Part shown: positions 18,352 through 25,880 of the stretch, piece by piece
How positions within the stretch are numbered: the stretch's first letter is position 1
Layout of the letters: the number at the start of each line of letters is the position of its first letter
Source: Gallalistipes aquisgranensis
GTDB lineage: Bacteria > Bacteroidota > Bacteroidia > Bacteroidales > Rikenellaceae
Direction: 5' to 3'
Length of the DNA stretch: 64,000 bases
Assembly (NCBI RefSeq): GCF_014982715.1
Contig: NZ_JADCJY010000001.1
Span: 2,252,301 to 2,316,300 of the forward strand
Program-made: the position numbers and the translations under genes
The notes under the pieces: generated by a model
The model's database searches: none
The model's input: only the letters and a program-made list of their open reading frames with translations
Told to the model about the DNA's origin: nothing

Positions 18352-19458
18352 ATGCAACTCGACATCGTCCGCCAACCGCTTTCGCTCACCCTGCTGCTGC
18401 TCGCCCTGCTGCTGGCCCTCTTCTGGGGCAGCGGGGATGCCGGGCCGGCAGGAGTGCGGGAACGGCAGGCCCTTCCTGCGGCCGTGATGCGGGAAGCGGC
18501 GGGTCCGGCGGACCGGGCGGAGGGCAGAGCGGAGAAGAACGGAACGGGGGCCGGAGAGGATACCGCCACGCGGGCTGCGGCCCGTGCCATGCCGCTGGAG
18601 GCGCTGCTCGTGCCGGGGAGCGTCCCGCCCGGATTTCCCTACCGGCTCGGGACGGCCGCCCTGCTCTTTCTGGCGGCGCTGCTGGTCACGCGCATCGTCA
18701 CCCGCAACATGGTGCTGGTGGTACGCACCTATCTGCCGGCGCTCTTCTTCGCCGTCGTCGCCTCGGGATTCTACCGTTCGGACAACGGAGCGGCCTCGGC
18801 CGTGGCCGCGCTGCTGCTCATCGCGGGTTCCGACCGGCTGATCGCGGGATTCCGGCGCAAGGCGAGTTTCGATCCGCTCTTCCGGGGAGCCTTCCTGCTG
18901 GGCACCGCCCCGCTGGTCGCCGCGCCCGCCGTGCTCTTCTTTCCGGCGGTGCCCGTGGCGGTCGTCCTCTTCCGGCGCAACGGACACGAGGCGGCTGTCG
19001 CCCTCATCGGGTACGTGCTGCCCCTGCTGGTCTGCTCCTATGTCTATTGGGGGATGGGGTATCCGTTCGGCCACGTGGGGGAAATGCTCGCCGGGGCGCT
19101 CACGACACCGGCCGTCCCCGACATGCTGACGCTGCGGGCCGGGCTCTGGCGCATGGCGCTCGCGGCCCTGCTTCTGCTGCTCACCGTCCTCTCCATCGTC
19201 TCCTTCGCGGGCCATGCGGCGCAGATGCGGACGCGCGCCCGCCGCATTTTCCTCTATTTCATCTATATGCTGGTCCCCGGAGCGGGACTTTTCCTGCTGC
19301 CGGGCCGCTCGCCGGAGATGTTCGCCCTGCTGGCCGTGCCGCTGGCGGTCATCGCCCCCAACTTCTTCGTGCGGCATACGGGAGCACTGCCCGCCCTGCT
19401 CTACCTGTCGTTGCTGCTCTGTGCAGCGGCCGTCCGCTTCCTGCCGTCACCCTTCTGA
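18352..19458 (+). CDS. Polytopic membrane protein, DUF6427-like
   Basis: A 368-residue (or 383 if started at 18307) integral membrane protein with roughly eight hydrophobic segments starting [18 protein letters not shown] polar, Ala/Gly-rich loop at about residues 30-75 separates the first helix from the rest. The segment [16 protein letters not shown] and position after purD recall the DUF6427 family, which sits beside purD or upp in many Bacteroidota. That identification is from context and general appearance. Function unknown. Its last 12 bases overlap the 3' end of convergent bioA. Confidence 0.6.
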   Translation: MQLDIVRQPLSLTLLLLALLLALFWGSGDAGPAGVRERQALPAAVMREAAGPADRAEGRAEKNGTGAGEDTATRAAARAMPLEALLVPGSVPPGFPYRLGTAALLFLAALLVTRIVTRNMVLVVRTYLPALFFAVVASGFYRSDNGAASAVAALLLIAGSDRLIAGFRRKASFDPLFRGAFLLGTAPLVAAPAVLFFPAVPVAVVLFRRNGHEAAVALIGYVLPLLVCSYVYWGMGYPFGHVGEMLAGALTTPAVPDMLTLRAGLWRMALAALLLLLTVLSIVSFAGHAAQMRTRARRIFLYFIYMLVPGAGLFLLPGRSPEMFALLAVPLAVIAPNFFVRHTGALPALLYLSLLLCAAAVRFLPSPF

Positions 19459-20757
19459 TCCGGACTCCGCAGACACCACGTCCACCAGCGCGGAGGTCAG
19501 CCGGGCCAGTTCGTCGTCCGTGATAATATAGGGAGGCATCACATAGACCAGCCGTCCGAAGGGACGCACCCACACGCCGCGCTCCACGAACCGCCGCTGC
19601 ATGGAGGCCATCTCCACGGGCCGCCGCATCTCGACCACGCCGATCGCCCCCAGCACCCGCACGTCGGCCACGCCCGGCAGTCCGGAAGCCGGGGCCAGTC
19701 CCCGCCGCAGGCCCTGCTCGATCTGCGCGATCCGCTCCAGGGGCGGATGTTCCGCGAGCAGTTCCAGCGAGGCGTTCGCCACGGCGCAGGCGAGCGGATT
19801 TCCCATGAAGGTGGGCCCGTGCATGAATTCGGCCGGATCGCCCGAAGAGATGGTGTCGGCCACCCCGCCCGTGGCCAGTACGGCCGCGAAACTCATGTAG
19901 CCGCCCGTGATCGCCTTGCCCACGCAGAGGATGTCGGGCGTGATGCCGGCCCACTCCGAGGCGAACATGCGGCCCGTGCGCCCGAATCCGGTGGCGATCT
20001 CGTCGGCGATGAGCAGCATGCCCAGCTCCGAGCACTTCTCCCGCAGCCGCCTGAGGTAGTCCGGATGGTAGAACCACATGCCGCCGGCCCCCTGCACCAC
20101 GGGTTCGAGAATGACGGCCGCGATACGGTCGCGGTGCTCTTCGAGCAGGGCCGCCATCGGTGCGAAATCGGCCTCGTCCCACTCACCGCCGAAACGGACG
20201 GAGGGACGCGGAGCGAAGAACTGGATCGGCAGCCGCCCCGTGTAGAGCGAGTGCATGCCCCCGACCGGGTCGCAGACCGACATGGCGTGCCACGTGTCGC
20301 CGTGGTAACCGCCCCGGATCGTGGCGATGCGGTTGCGGCCCCCTTCGCCCCGGGCGTGCATGTACTGGAGCGCCATCTTCACGGCCACCTCCACGGCCAC
20401 CGATCCCGAGTCGCAGAAGAAGACCCGGTCGAGTCCCTCCGGGGTCATGGCCACCAGCCGCCGGGCCAGCTCCACGGCCGGGGCGTGGGTGAGGCCGCCG
20501 AACATGACGTGGGCCATCCGCTCCGACTGCTCCCGCAGGGCGCGGTTGAGTACAGGATGGTTGTAGCCGTGCACGGCGCACCACCACGACGACATGCCGT
20601 CGATCAGGCGCCGGCCGTCCTCGAGTTCGAGCCAGACGCCCCGGGCGGAGACCACGGGATAGACCGGCAGGGGCCGGATCATGGAGGTATAGGGGTGCCA
20701 GATGTGGTCGCGGTCGAACGCCGTGTCGACACGCTGCTGTTTCGGGTCCATTCGCAT
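19447..20757 (-). CDS. bioA: Adenosylmethionine--8-amino-7-oxononanoate aminotransferase
   Basis: A 436-residue class III PLP aminotransferase of biotin synthesis (KAPA to DAPA, with SAM as amino donor). The N-terminus [12 protein letters not shown] and the substrate loop [15 protein letters not shown] are BioA hallmarks. The PLP lysine is in CVGKAITGG (Lys281 from this start), and [11 protein letters not shown] carries the cofactor aspartate. Two starts, 20757 and 20751, are possible. It is a single gene; no bioB, bioF or bioD is in the window. Confidence 0.94.
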   Translation of the reverse strand: MRMDPKQQRVDTAFDRDHIWHPYTSMIRPLPVYPVVSARGVWLELEDGRRLIDGMSSWWCAVHGYNHPVLNRALREQSERMAHVMFGGLTHAPAVELARRLVAMTPEGLDRVFFCDSGSVAVEVAVKMALQYMHARGEGGRNRIATIRGGYHGDTWHAMSVCDPVGGMHSLYTGRLPIQFFAPRPSVRFGGEWDEADFAPMAALLEEHRDRIAAVILEPVVQGAGGMWFYHPDYLRRLREKCSELGMLLIADEIATGFGRTGRMFASEWAGITPDILCVGKAITGGYMSFAAVLATGGVADTISSGDPAEFMHGPTFMGNPLACAVANASLELLAEHPPLERIAQIEQGLRRGLAPASGLPGVADVRVLGAIGVVEMRRPVEMASMQRRFVERGVWVRPFGRLVYVMPPYIITDDELARLTSALVDVVSAESGSEG

Positions 20758-20771
20758 CGTATTTAACGGGA

Positions 20772-20779
20772 CAAAGATA
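20772..20779 (-). promoter_or_regulatory. -7 promoter box (TATCTTTG) for bioA
   Basis: The minus strand reads TATCTTTG 15 bp upstream of the bioA start. It is an exact match to TAnnTTTG. Confidence 0.55.
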
Positions 20780-21047
20780 ACATTTCCCCGCCGAAACGGA
20801 TCGCCCGGAGCCGCACAATATCGCATGCGGCCGGCCGGAAAGAGGGCGGACACCGGGGATCCCTCTCCGCCGCGGTCCGCGGGACACGGACGGAAGCCCC
20901 GGAAGATGAACGGGGAGGCCGCGATACCGCCGCATACAGACGGCGGAGATGACCGGAAAAAAACGGGAAGCTGGCACGAAGATTGTTCGGGTTCATTCGT
21001 AGCACATCCGTTCCGCACGGGGCGTCATTTCGTGCCGGAATAGATAA

Positions 21048-21076
21048 TATTGTATTTTTTACAATAAAATATTGTA
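21048..21076. promoter_or_regulatory. Cluster of TATTGTA / TACAATA half-sites (putative AraC operator)
   Basis: TATTGTA at 21048-21054, TACAATA at 21060-21066 and TATTGTA at 21070-21076 form two overlapping inverted repeats with 5-bp and 3-bp spacers. Another copy of TATTGTA (21209-21215) overlaps the promoter -7 box, and a separate perfect palindrome TTACATTGTAA is at 21164-21174. The arrangement suggests autoregulation of the downstream AraC gene. Confidence 0.5.
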
Positions 21077-21191
21077 TCGTACGTATATTAAATTGCATGC
21101 CGATTGCATTTCGTTTTTCAGACAAATCACTAATATACAACATACTACGACAATAAAGAGAAATTACATTGTAAAAATCTTGCAAAAACTA

Positions 21192-21221
21192 TTGCTTTAA
21201 TGAATTAATATTGTACATTTG
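21192..21221 (+). promoter_or_regulatory. Promoter of the AraC gene (TTG-N19-TACATTTG)
   Basis: TTG at 21192-21194 and TACATTTG at 21214-21221 are separated by 19 bp, the spacing expected for the primary sigma factor of Bacteroidota. The leader to the ATG is about 65 nt. A TATTGTA half-site overlaps the -7 box. Confidence 0.65.
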
Positions 21222-21292
21222 TGTCAGGAGCATTCAATAATTCATCAAATATTCTATTCTCTATTATTATTCACAATTAAAAATCCAACATT

Positions 21293-22216
21293 ATGACCAA
21301 CCGTTTTCCGACTCCGACCCAACAACCGATGATCGTGAAGTATGTACAACCCTACCGCAACGGCATCCAGTCCCACAACCTCTCCCGCCACGGCATCGGC
21401 TACGTACTGCGCGGCAAAAAGTACATCTACTACGGCGACGTCCGCCACGAAGTGAACCGCGGCGACCTCTTCTACCTGAGCACCGGCCATCACTACACCG
21501 AAGACATCCCGGAAAACGGAAAGCCTTTCGAACAGATCACCTTCTACTATACGCCCGAACAGTTGGGCCGCATCCTCACCCAGCTGAGCATGAACTACCA
21601 GCTCAACATCACCAACGACCACAGCTGCGAGAACTGCCGCGAACAGAGCCACGTGATCTATCCGGCATGGAGCACCGTCCGCAACTTCTTCTCGACGATC
21701 AACCAGTACATCAAGGACGACCTGTTCACCCAGGACGAAACGGCCGAAACGCTCAAAATGACCGAACTGATGTACCTGATCCTCACACAGAACGACTGCT
21801 GCCTCAAGAGCAAGGTGCTCGGCAACATCGACCAGATGAAGGAGAACTTCGAGCAGACGATCCACCAGAACATATTCAACGACGTGTCGATCGACGAACT
21901 GGCCCAGATGTGCAACCGCAGCCTCACCTCGTTCAAGAAGGAGTTCAAGAAGCACTTTTTCGAACCGCCCCACAAATGGTTCATCAAACAGCGGCTCATG
22001 CACTCGCGCCTGCTGCTGATCTCCACCAACAAGTCCATTTCGGAGATCGGAATCGAATGCAATTTCCCGAACACCTCCCATTTCATCAAGCTCTTCAAGA
22101 AGGAGTACGGCCTCACGCCGGCCACCTACCGCGGCCGCCACAGCGAGGGAAACGCTCCTGCGGGATACCCCGCCACGGCAGGAAACACCAGCCGTGAGGT
22201 ATTCCAGAGCGCATAA
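21293..22216 (+). CDS. AraC family transcriptional regulator
   Basis: A 307-residue regulator. The N-terminal sensor part (about 15-160) has a cupin-like look, with GKKYIYYGDVRHEVNRGDLFYL. The C-terminal AraC/XylS DNA-binding domain spans about 183-282 with two helix-turn-helix units (VSIDELAQMCNRSLTSFKKEFKK split around residue 200-220, and SISEIGIECNFPNTSHFIK near 248-266). A CENC pair at Cys112 and Cys115 plus Cys169-Cys170 in the sensor part might bind metal or form disulfides, which is speculation. Ligand unknown. Single gene with a repeat-rich promoter. Confidence 0.92.
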   Translation: MTNRFPTPTQQPMIVKYVQPYRNGIQSHNLSRHGIGYVLRGKKYIYYGDVRHEVNRGDLFYLSTGHHYTEDIPENGKPFEQITFYYTPEQLGRILTQLSMNYQLNITNDHSCENCREQSHVIYPAWSTVRNFFSTINQYIKDDLFTQDETAETLKMTELMYLILTQNDCCLKSKVLGNIDQMKENFEQTIHQNIFNDVSIDELAQMCNRSLTSFKKEFKKHFFEPPHKWFIKQRLMHSRLLLISTNKSISEIGIECNFPNTSHFIKLFKKEYGLTPATYRGRHSEGNAPAGYPATAGNTSREVFQSA

Positions 22217-22515
22217 CCCCACCCATCGGAAACACCAATTTTACCCTGAGAAACCGGACGTCGGTCTGTCTTCATCGTTTTTCGAAACAGGAGACGCAAT
22301 AACGATCCAATTATCCATGCAACAAGCTATCGAATATTCTATTTAATAACGTATGACCAACCTTTTTTCCTAAAATCGTAAAATAAGGGATATTCCGGCG
22401 TCCGGTTTTTTTTAAAAAGAGCTTCATATTCCCCTCTCCGCCGTCGGCGGAAAGAATAAATTTCAAAAAGTCGCAGATTTACTGCGACTTTTTTTTGTTA
22501 ATTGAAAATAAACCC
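22217..22515. other. AT-rich gene-free spacer after araC
   Basis: No coding signal. A short hairpin with arms CCGG at 22395-22405 is followed by eight T residues and may be a weak terminator for the AraC transcript. A strong hairpin follows at 22468-22490. The rest is AT-rich without visible motif. Confidence 0.5.
22468..22496. terminator. Intrinsic terminator, 9-bp stem with T-run
   Basis: Arms AAGTCGCAG (22468-22476) and CTGCGACTT (22482-22490) enclose a 5-nt loop and are followed by six more T residues. The A-run before the stem makes it usable from both sides. It can end the AraC transcript and insulates the small-RNA unit that follows. Confidence 0.8.
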
Positions 22516-22523
22516 TAACTTTG
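22516..22523 (+). promoter_or_regulatory. -7 box (TAACTTTG) of the small-RNA unit
   Basis: Exact TAnnTTTG match with a TTG at 22495-22497, 18 bp upstream. There is no plus-strand protein gene downstream, only a compact unit ending in a terminator, so this promoter points to a short RNA. Confidence 0.65.
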
Positions 22524-22529
22524 TATATG

Positions 22530-22617
22530 GAAGTCTGGGGGAATGCTCCCCAAACCTCTACTAACCAATGCTAACCTAACCTGATAAAATGGGGAAACGA
22601 GTTTCTCCATTTTATTT
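22530..22617 (+). ncRNA. Candidate orphan small RNA with internal 13-codon ORF
   Basis: About 88 nt between a good -7 box and a strong terminator. It contains a 5-bp hairpin with loop ATGC at 22538-22551, an unstructured CU/A-rich stretch, and a terminal hairpin. The loop holds the ATG of a tiny frame, MLPKPLLTNANLT, at 22543-22584. Four of its 13 codons are leucine, three of them CTA, a codon that is uncommon in this GC-rich sequence. A leader-peptide attenuator would look like this, but the next gene is on the other strand. The 5' end is estimated from the -7 box. No known RNA family was recognised. Confidence 0.5.
22586..22617. terminator. Intrinsic terminator, 13-bp stem
   Basis: Arms AAAATGGGGAAAC (22586-22598) and GTTTCTCCATTTT (22601-22613) pair fully apart from one G-T wobble and are followed by ATTTTTG. 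It ends the candidate small RNA and lies 7 bp past the stop of the minus-strand terminase gene, so it can serve that gene too. Confidence 0.8.
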
Positions 22618-22623
22618 TTGTCC

Positions 22624-24084
22624 CTACCGGAGGAACCCCACGGCCTGGAGCCGCGCCCGGTGGGGCTGCACCGTCTCCCGCTCCACGATTCCGGTCAGTA
22701 CGTCGGGCGCGTCGTGCCAGCGGTTGGCCCGGAAGCTGCGTCGGTAGGTGGTCAGGTGGCGGGCGAACAGGGGCCAGCGGCGCTCCCAGTCGGCGGGCAT
22801 GCGGATCTGGCGCAGCACGGTGGAGGAGTTGGAGAGGATGCGGGCCTCCTTGTTGGCACTCTGACAGAACCACTCCACCCGGGCCAGCGTCGCCAGGCGC
22901 GCCACGGAACGGGCGAATCCCCGGCCGCCGTTGTTGCTCTCGACGCGGGCCAGGCGCGTCTGTTCCCGCCCCAGCATGTCGGCCACCAGCTGTTCGGTCA
23001 CCTCCATCCGCTCGCGGGAGTAGACCACATCCGTCACATAGATCGCCCCCGTGCGGTCCACCGCGTAGCAGACCGAGCAGAGAAAGTCGTCGCCCGTGTC
23101 GGCCGTGTCGGTGTAGTTGGCCCGGGCCACCACGTCGGAGTCGGGGGGCAGGCGGTCGTAGAGGAGGAAATTCCCTCCGTAGAGCAGTCCCTCCCGGGAG
23201 CAGGGACGCCCCTGGTAGAGCGCCTCGAAACGCCACGGATCGAGACGGGCCTTCTCCTGCAGCAGACGGACGCTGTGCCGCTGCGGCCAGAGGGCTTCGC
23301 CCGGGGTGCGGGGATCGACCTCGGTGGGTCCGCCCTCCTTGAGCGCCTCGAAGTGGAGCGCCAGCCATCCCTCGCGCGGCTCCCCGAGCTGTGCCCAGCG
23401 GGTGAGGCGTTCGACCGGTTCGCGGGCCCCGATCCGGCCGATCAGGTCCTCCTCGTGCCAGCGGGTGAAGACCAGCAGTTCGGAAGAGTCGTTGTGCAGG
23501 CGGGTCTTCACCACGGAGGTGTACCACTCCCAGCAGTTCTCGCGGATGAGGGGCGAATCGGCCTCCATCGCGTCGCGGTAGAGATCGTCCAGTATGAACG
23601 TGTCCACCCGGTTTCCGGTGAGAGCCCCCTCCCGGCCCACGGCGAAGAGTTCTCCCTGGTGGCCGACCACCTCCGTCCGTTCGCCCGTGCGGACGAAACC
23701 CGTACTCTCCTGCGGAGGAAGGCCGGGCGAACCCTTGATGAGGGTGTCCGGGAAAAAGGCACGGTAGGCGGGCGAGAGGATCGTCCTCTGCACCCGGCGG
23801 TTGAAACGCATGGCCAGCGACGCGGCATAGGAGGCGACCGTGATCCGGCGGTCGGGATCGAGGCCCAGCAGGTAGGCCGGAAGCAGTTCGCACGCGCCCA
23901 GCGACTTGCCGTGCTGCGGAGGCACGGTGACGATGAGCCGCCGCACGCCTCCCCGGGCGAAAGCCTCCAGCACGCGGTAGTAGGCTTCGTGGAAGGGCGT
24001 CAGCTCCAGCATGGGGAAAAGGGCCCGGGCGAACCGGACGAACTCCGGGCCGGCGGCGGGCCCTGCCGATCTCTTTTTAGTCAT
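22624..24084 (-). CDS. Phage terminase large subunit (orphan)
   Basis: A 486-residue protein with the packaging-motor layout. The ATPase domain has a P-loop variant VPPQHGKS with Lys60 and an acidic FILDDLYRDA motif, followed by VFTRWHEEDLIGRI. The C-terminal RNase H-like nuclease domain has YTDTADTGDDF, then VDRTGAIYVTDVVYSRERM and VESNNGGRGF, the order expected for large terminases. All parts look intact. No portal, capsid, small terminase, integrase or tail gene is nearby, so it is a solitary phage-derived gene. An upstream in-frame ATG at 24399 would antisense the repressor gene and is rejected. Confidence 0.88.
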   Translation of the reverse strand: MTKKRSAGPAAGPEFVRFARALFPMLELTPFHEAYYRVLEAFARGGVRRLIVTVPPQHGKSLGACELLPAYLLGLDPDRRITVASYAASLAMRFNRRVQRTILSPAYRAFFPDTLIKGSPGLPPQESTGFVRTGERTEVVGHQGELFAVGREGALTGNRVDTFILDDLYRDAMEADSPLIRENCWEWYTSVVKTRLHNDSSELLVFTRWHEEDLIGRIGAREPVERLTRWAQLGEPREGWLALHFEALKEGGPTEVDPRTPGEALWPQRHSVRLLQEKARLDPWRFEALYQGRPCSREGLLYGGNFLLYDRLPPDSDVVARANYTDTADTGDDFLCSVCYAVDRTGAIYVTDVVYSRERMEVTEQLVADMLGREQTRLARVESNNGGRGFARSVARLATLARVEWFCQSANKEARILSNSSTVLRQIRMPADWERRWPLFARHLTTYRRSFRANRWHDAPDVLTGIVERETVQPHRARLQAVGFLR

Positions 24085-24224
24085 GGTCTTCACTGCTGCG
24101 GAATGCCGCGGAGCACGGGTTTCTCCCGCACCTTCCGGACGGCCGCCCCAAAAATAGGCCGGCAGGGGGGATTCCCTTTTCCATAAATGCGGACCCCGCT
24201 GTTGCCGGGTCAATTTTTTATCGT

Positions 24225-24232
24225 TATCTTTG
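24225..24232 (+). promoter_or_regulatory. -7 box (TATCTTTG) of the repressor gene
   Basis: Exact TAnnTTTG match with TTG at 24202-24204, a 20-bp spacing, and 24 bp before the repressor ATG. It lies between the divergent terminase and repressor genes. Confidence 0.65.
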
Positions 24233-24256
24233 TCTCTATCCAACCGTTGAACCGAC

Positions 24257-24976
24257 ATGAAAGAGAAAGTCAACGACCGGCTGAAACGTTTCCGCAAGGA
24301 GCTGCATCTGACCCAGGAGTCGGTGGCCGCCCGGCTGGGCATCGGCAAGAGCGCCCTGTCGATGGTAGAAAACGGGCATGCCGCCCTGTCGGCCCGCAAC
24401 CGCGACCTGCTGATCCGCGCCTACGGCCTCAACCCCGCCTGGCTGGACGAGGGGACGGAGCCGATGCTGGCCGGTGTGCCCGGAGAGGGGGCTGCCGAAG
24501 GGAACGGGGCGGCGTCTCCGGCCCCCCTGCCCGTACCGGAAGGAGGAGCCCGCCACCGGCAGGTCATCCCGCTGCGCGAAACGGTCACGGCGGGCGGCCT
24601 TTCGCCCCTGCTGGAGCGTCCGGAGGAGTTCGCCCCGGAGGAGTACCTGCAAATCCCGGGGCTCTCCCGCTGCGACGGGGCCGTACGGATACACGACGAC
24701 GGGATGGCCCCCCTGCTCAGGCGGGGCGACCTGGCGCTGTACCGGGCCGCCGACCCGGAGGGGGAACCCTTCTGGGGCGACATGTATCTGGTGGGGGTGG
24801 AGATCGGGGGCGAGGAGACGGTCGCGGTGCGCTACCTGCGTCCCGGCAGGCGGGAGGGATTCCTCGAACTGCGGGGCGCCGACCCTTCGCTTCCGGGACG
24901 GGAGGTGGAACGGAAGCGTATCCGGGCGCTGGCCCGGGTGGTGGCTACCCTGCGCATCGGCGGGGGAGGTCTCTGA
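24257..24976 (+). CDS. Phage-type XRE repressor with degenerate S24 domain
   Basis: A 239-residue protein. An HTH_3 domain covers about 5-60 (LTQESVAARLGIGKSALSMV), followed by a Gly/Ala/Pro linker at 70-100. A LexA/CI-like S24 domain covers about 125-235. In active members the motif is GDSMxP with a catalytic serine; here it reads DDGMAP with Gly149. The catalytic lysine position is Arg192 in VAVRYLRPG. Self-cleavage should therefore be impossible, leaving an uncleavable repressor or a dimerisation domain only. It is divergent from the terminase gene. Confidence 0.85.
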   Translation: MKEKVNDRLKRFRKELHLTQESVAARLGIGKSALSMVENGHAALSARNRDLLIRAYGLNPAWLDEGTEPMLAGVPGEGAAEGNGAASPAPLPVPEGGARHRQVIPLRETVTAGGLSPLLERPEEFAPEEYLQIPGLSRCDGAVRIHDDGMAPLLRRGDLALYRAADPEGEPFWGDMYLVGVEIGGEETVAVRYLRPGRREGFLELRGADPSLPGREVERKRIRALARVVATLRIGGGGL

Positions 24977-25023
24977 GAGAAGGATTTTCCGCGGGAAAGG
25001 AGGACAATGAACCGGCAAATTCC

Positions 25024-25031
25024 TATCTTTG
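25024..25031 (+). promoter_or_regulatory. -7 box (TATCTTTG) for ung
   Basis: Exact TAnnTTTG match 36 bp before the ung ATG at 25068. It suggests ung is transcribed separately from the repressor gene. Confidence 0.5.
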
Positions 25032-25067
25032 GCAGAAACAACTACGTACGAACCCAAATCACAGGCT

Positions 25068-25730
25068 ATGGAGGTAAAGATATCCGCCGACTGGAAAGAG
25101 CTGCTGGCCCCCGAATTCGAGGAGCCCTATTTCGCGCAGCTGGTCGACTTCGTCAAAAAGGAGTACTTCACGCGCACCGTCTACCCGAAGGGCCGGGACA
25201 TCTTCCGGGCCTTCGACAAGTGCGGTTTCGACAACCTGAAGGTGGTCATCATCGGACAGGACCCCTACCACGGACCCGGACAGGCCAACGGGCTCTGCTT
25301 CTCGGTGAACGACGGGGTACCCTTTCCGCCCTCGCTGCAGAACATCTTCAAGGAGGTGCAGGACGACACGGGAGCTCCCCAGCCCGCCAGCGGCAACCTC
25401 GACCGCTGGGCCGAACAGGGCGTGCTGTTGCTCAACGCGGTGCTGACCGTGCGGGCCCACGAGGCGGCATCCCACGCGGGCGCGGGATGGGAACGGTTCA
25501 CGGACGCCGTGGTGCGTACGATCGCCGAACGCAAGAGCCACGTGGTCTACATGCTTTGGGGCTCCTATGCCCAGCGCAAGGGGGCGATCGTCGATCCCAC
25601 GCGCAACTGCATCCTCAAGAGCGTGCATCCCTCGCCCCTGTCGGTCTACCGGGGATTCTTCGGCTGCCGCCACTTCTCGCAGGCCAACGAATACCTCGTC
25701 CGCACGGGACAGGAACCGATCCGCTGGTAG
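25068..25730 (+). CDS. ung: Uracil-DNA glycosylase
   Basis: A 220-residue family 1 enzyme that removes uracil from DNA. The catalytic GQDPYHGPGQANGL motif begins at residue 63, with Asp65 as general base. The minor-groove loop HPSPLSVYRGFFGC near residue 187 carries the catalytic His. VFLLNAVLTV-type (VLLLNAVLTVRAHEA) and MLWGSYAQ motifs are also present. The start at 25068 gives the usual family length; an ATG at 25029 would lie on the promoter box. Confidence 0.97.
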   Translation: MEVKISADWKELLAPEFEEPYFAQLVDFVKKEYFTRTVYPKGRDIFRAFDKCGFDNLKVVIIGQDPYHGPGQANGLCFSVNDGVPFPPSLQNIFKEVQDDTGAPQPASGNLDRWAEQGVLLLNAVLTVRAHEAASHAGAGWERFTDAVVRTIAERKSHVVYMLWGSYAQRKGAIVDPTRNCILKSVHPSPLSVYRGFFGCRHFSQANEYLVRTGQEPIRW

Positions 25731-25880
25731 CCTCGGAGAACCTCACACGCGGCCTCCGGTCCGGCCGGGAAGCCCGGAAGATCCCTCCGGCGGACGAGGT
25801 ATCCGGCCACATTCCGCCGAACAGCCCCGTGCGGTTCCGCGCGAGGGCGCACCCCGCCGGAAGTGCCGCGGCGGGAACGG

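Larger units (their letters stand above)
20780..21292. other. Gene-free region with an AT-rich araC upstream segment
   Basis: No credible gene. The left half (20780-21035) is GC-rich and shows no feature I can name. The right half (21036-21292) drops sharply to AT-rich sequence and holds inverted repeats, a -33/-7 promoter and the leader of the AraC gene. Confidence 0.6.

Noticed and set aside
20763..21185. A 140-codon minus-strand frame between bioA and araC
   Set aside because: No family resemblance, mixed composition that follows local base content, and it covers the repeat cluster and the bioA promoter.
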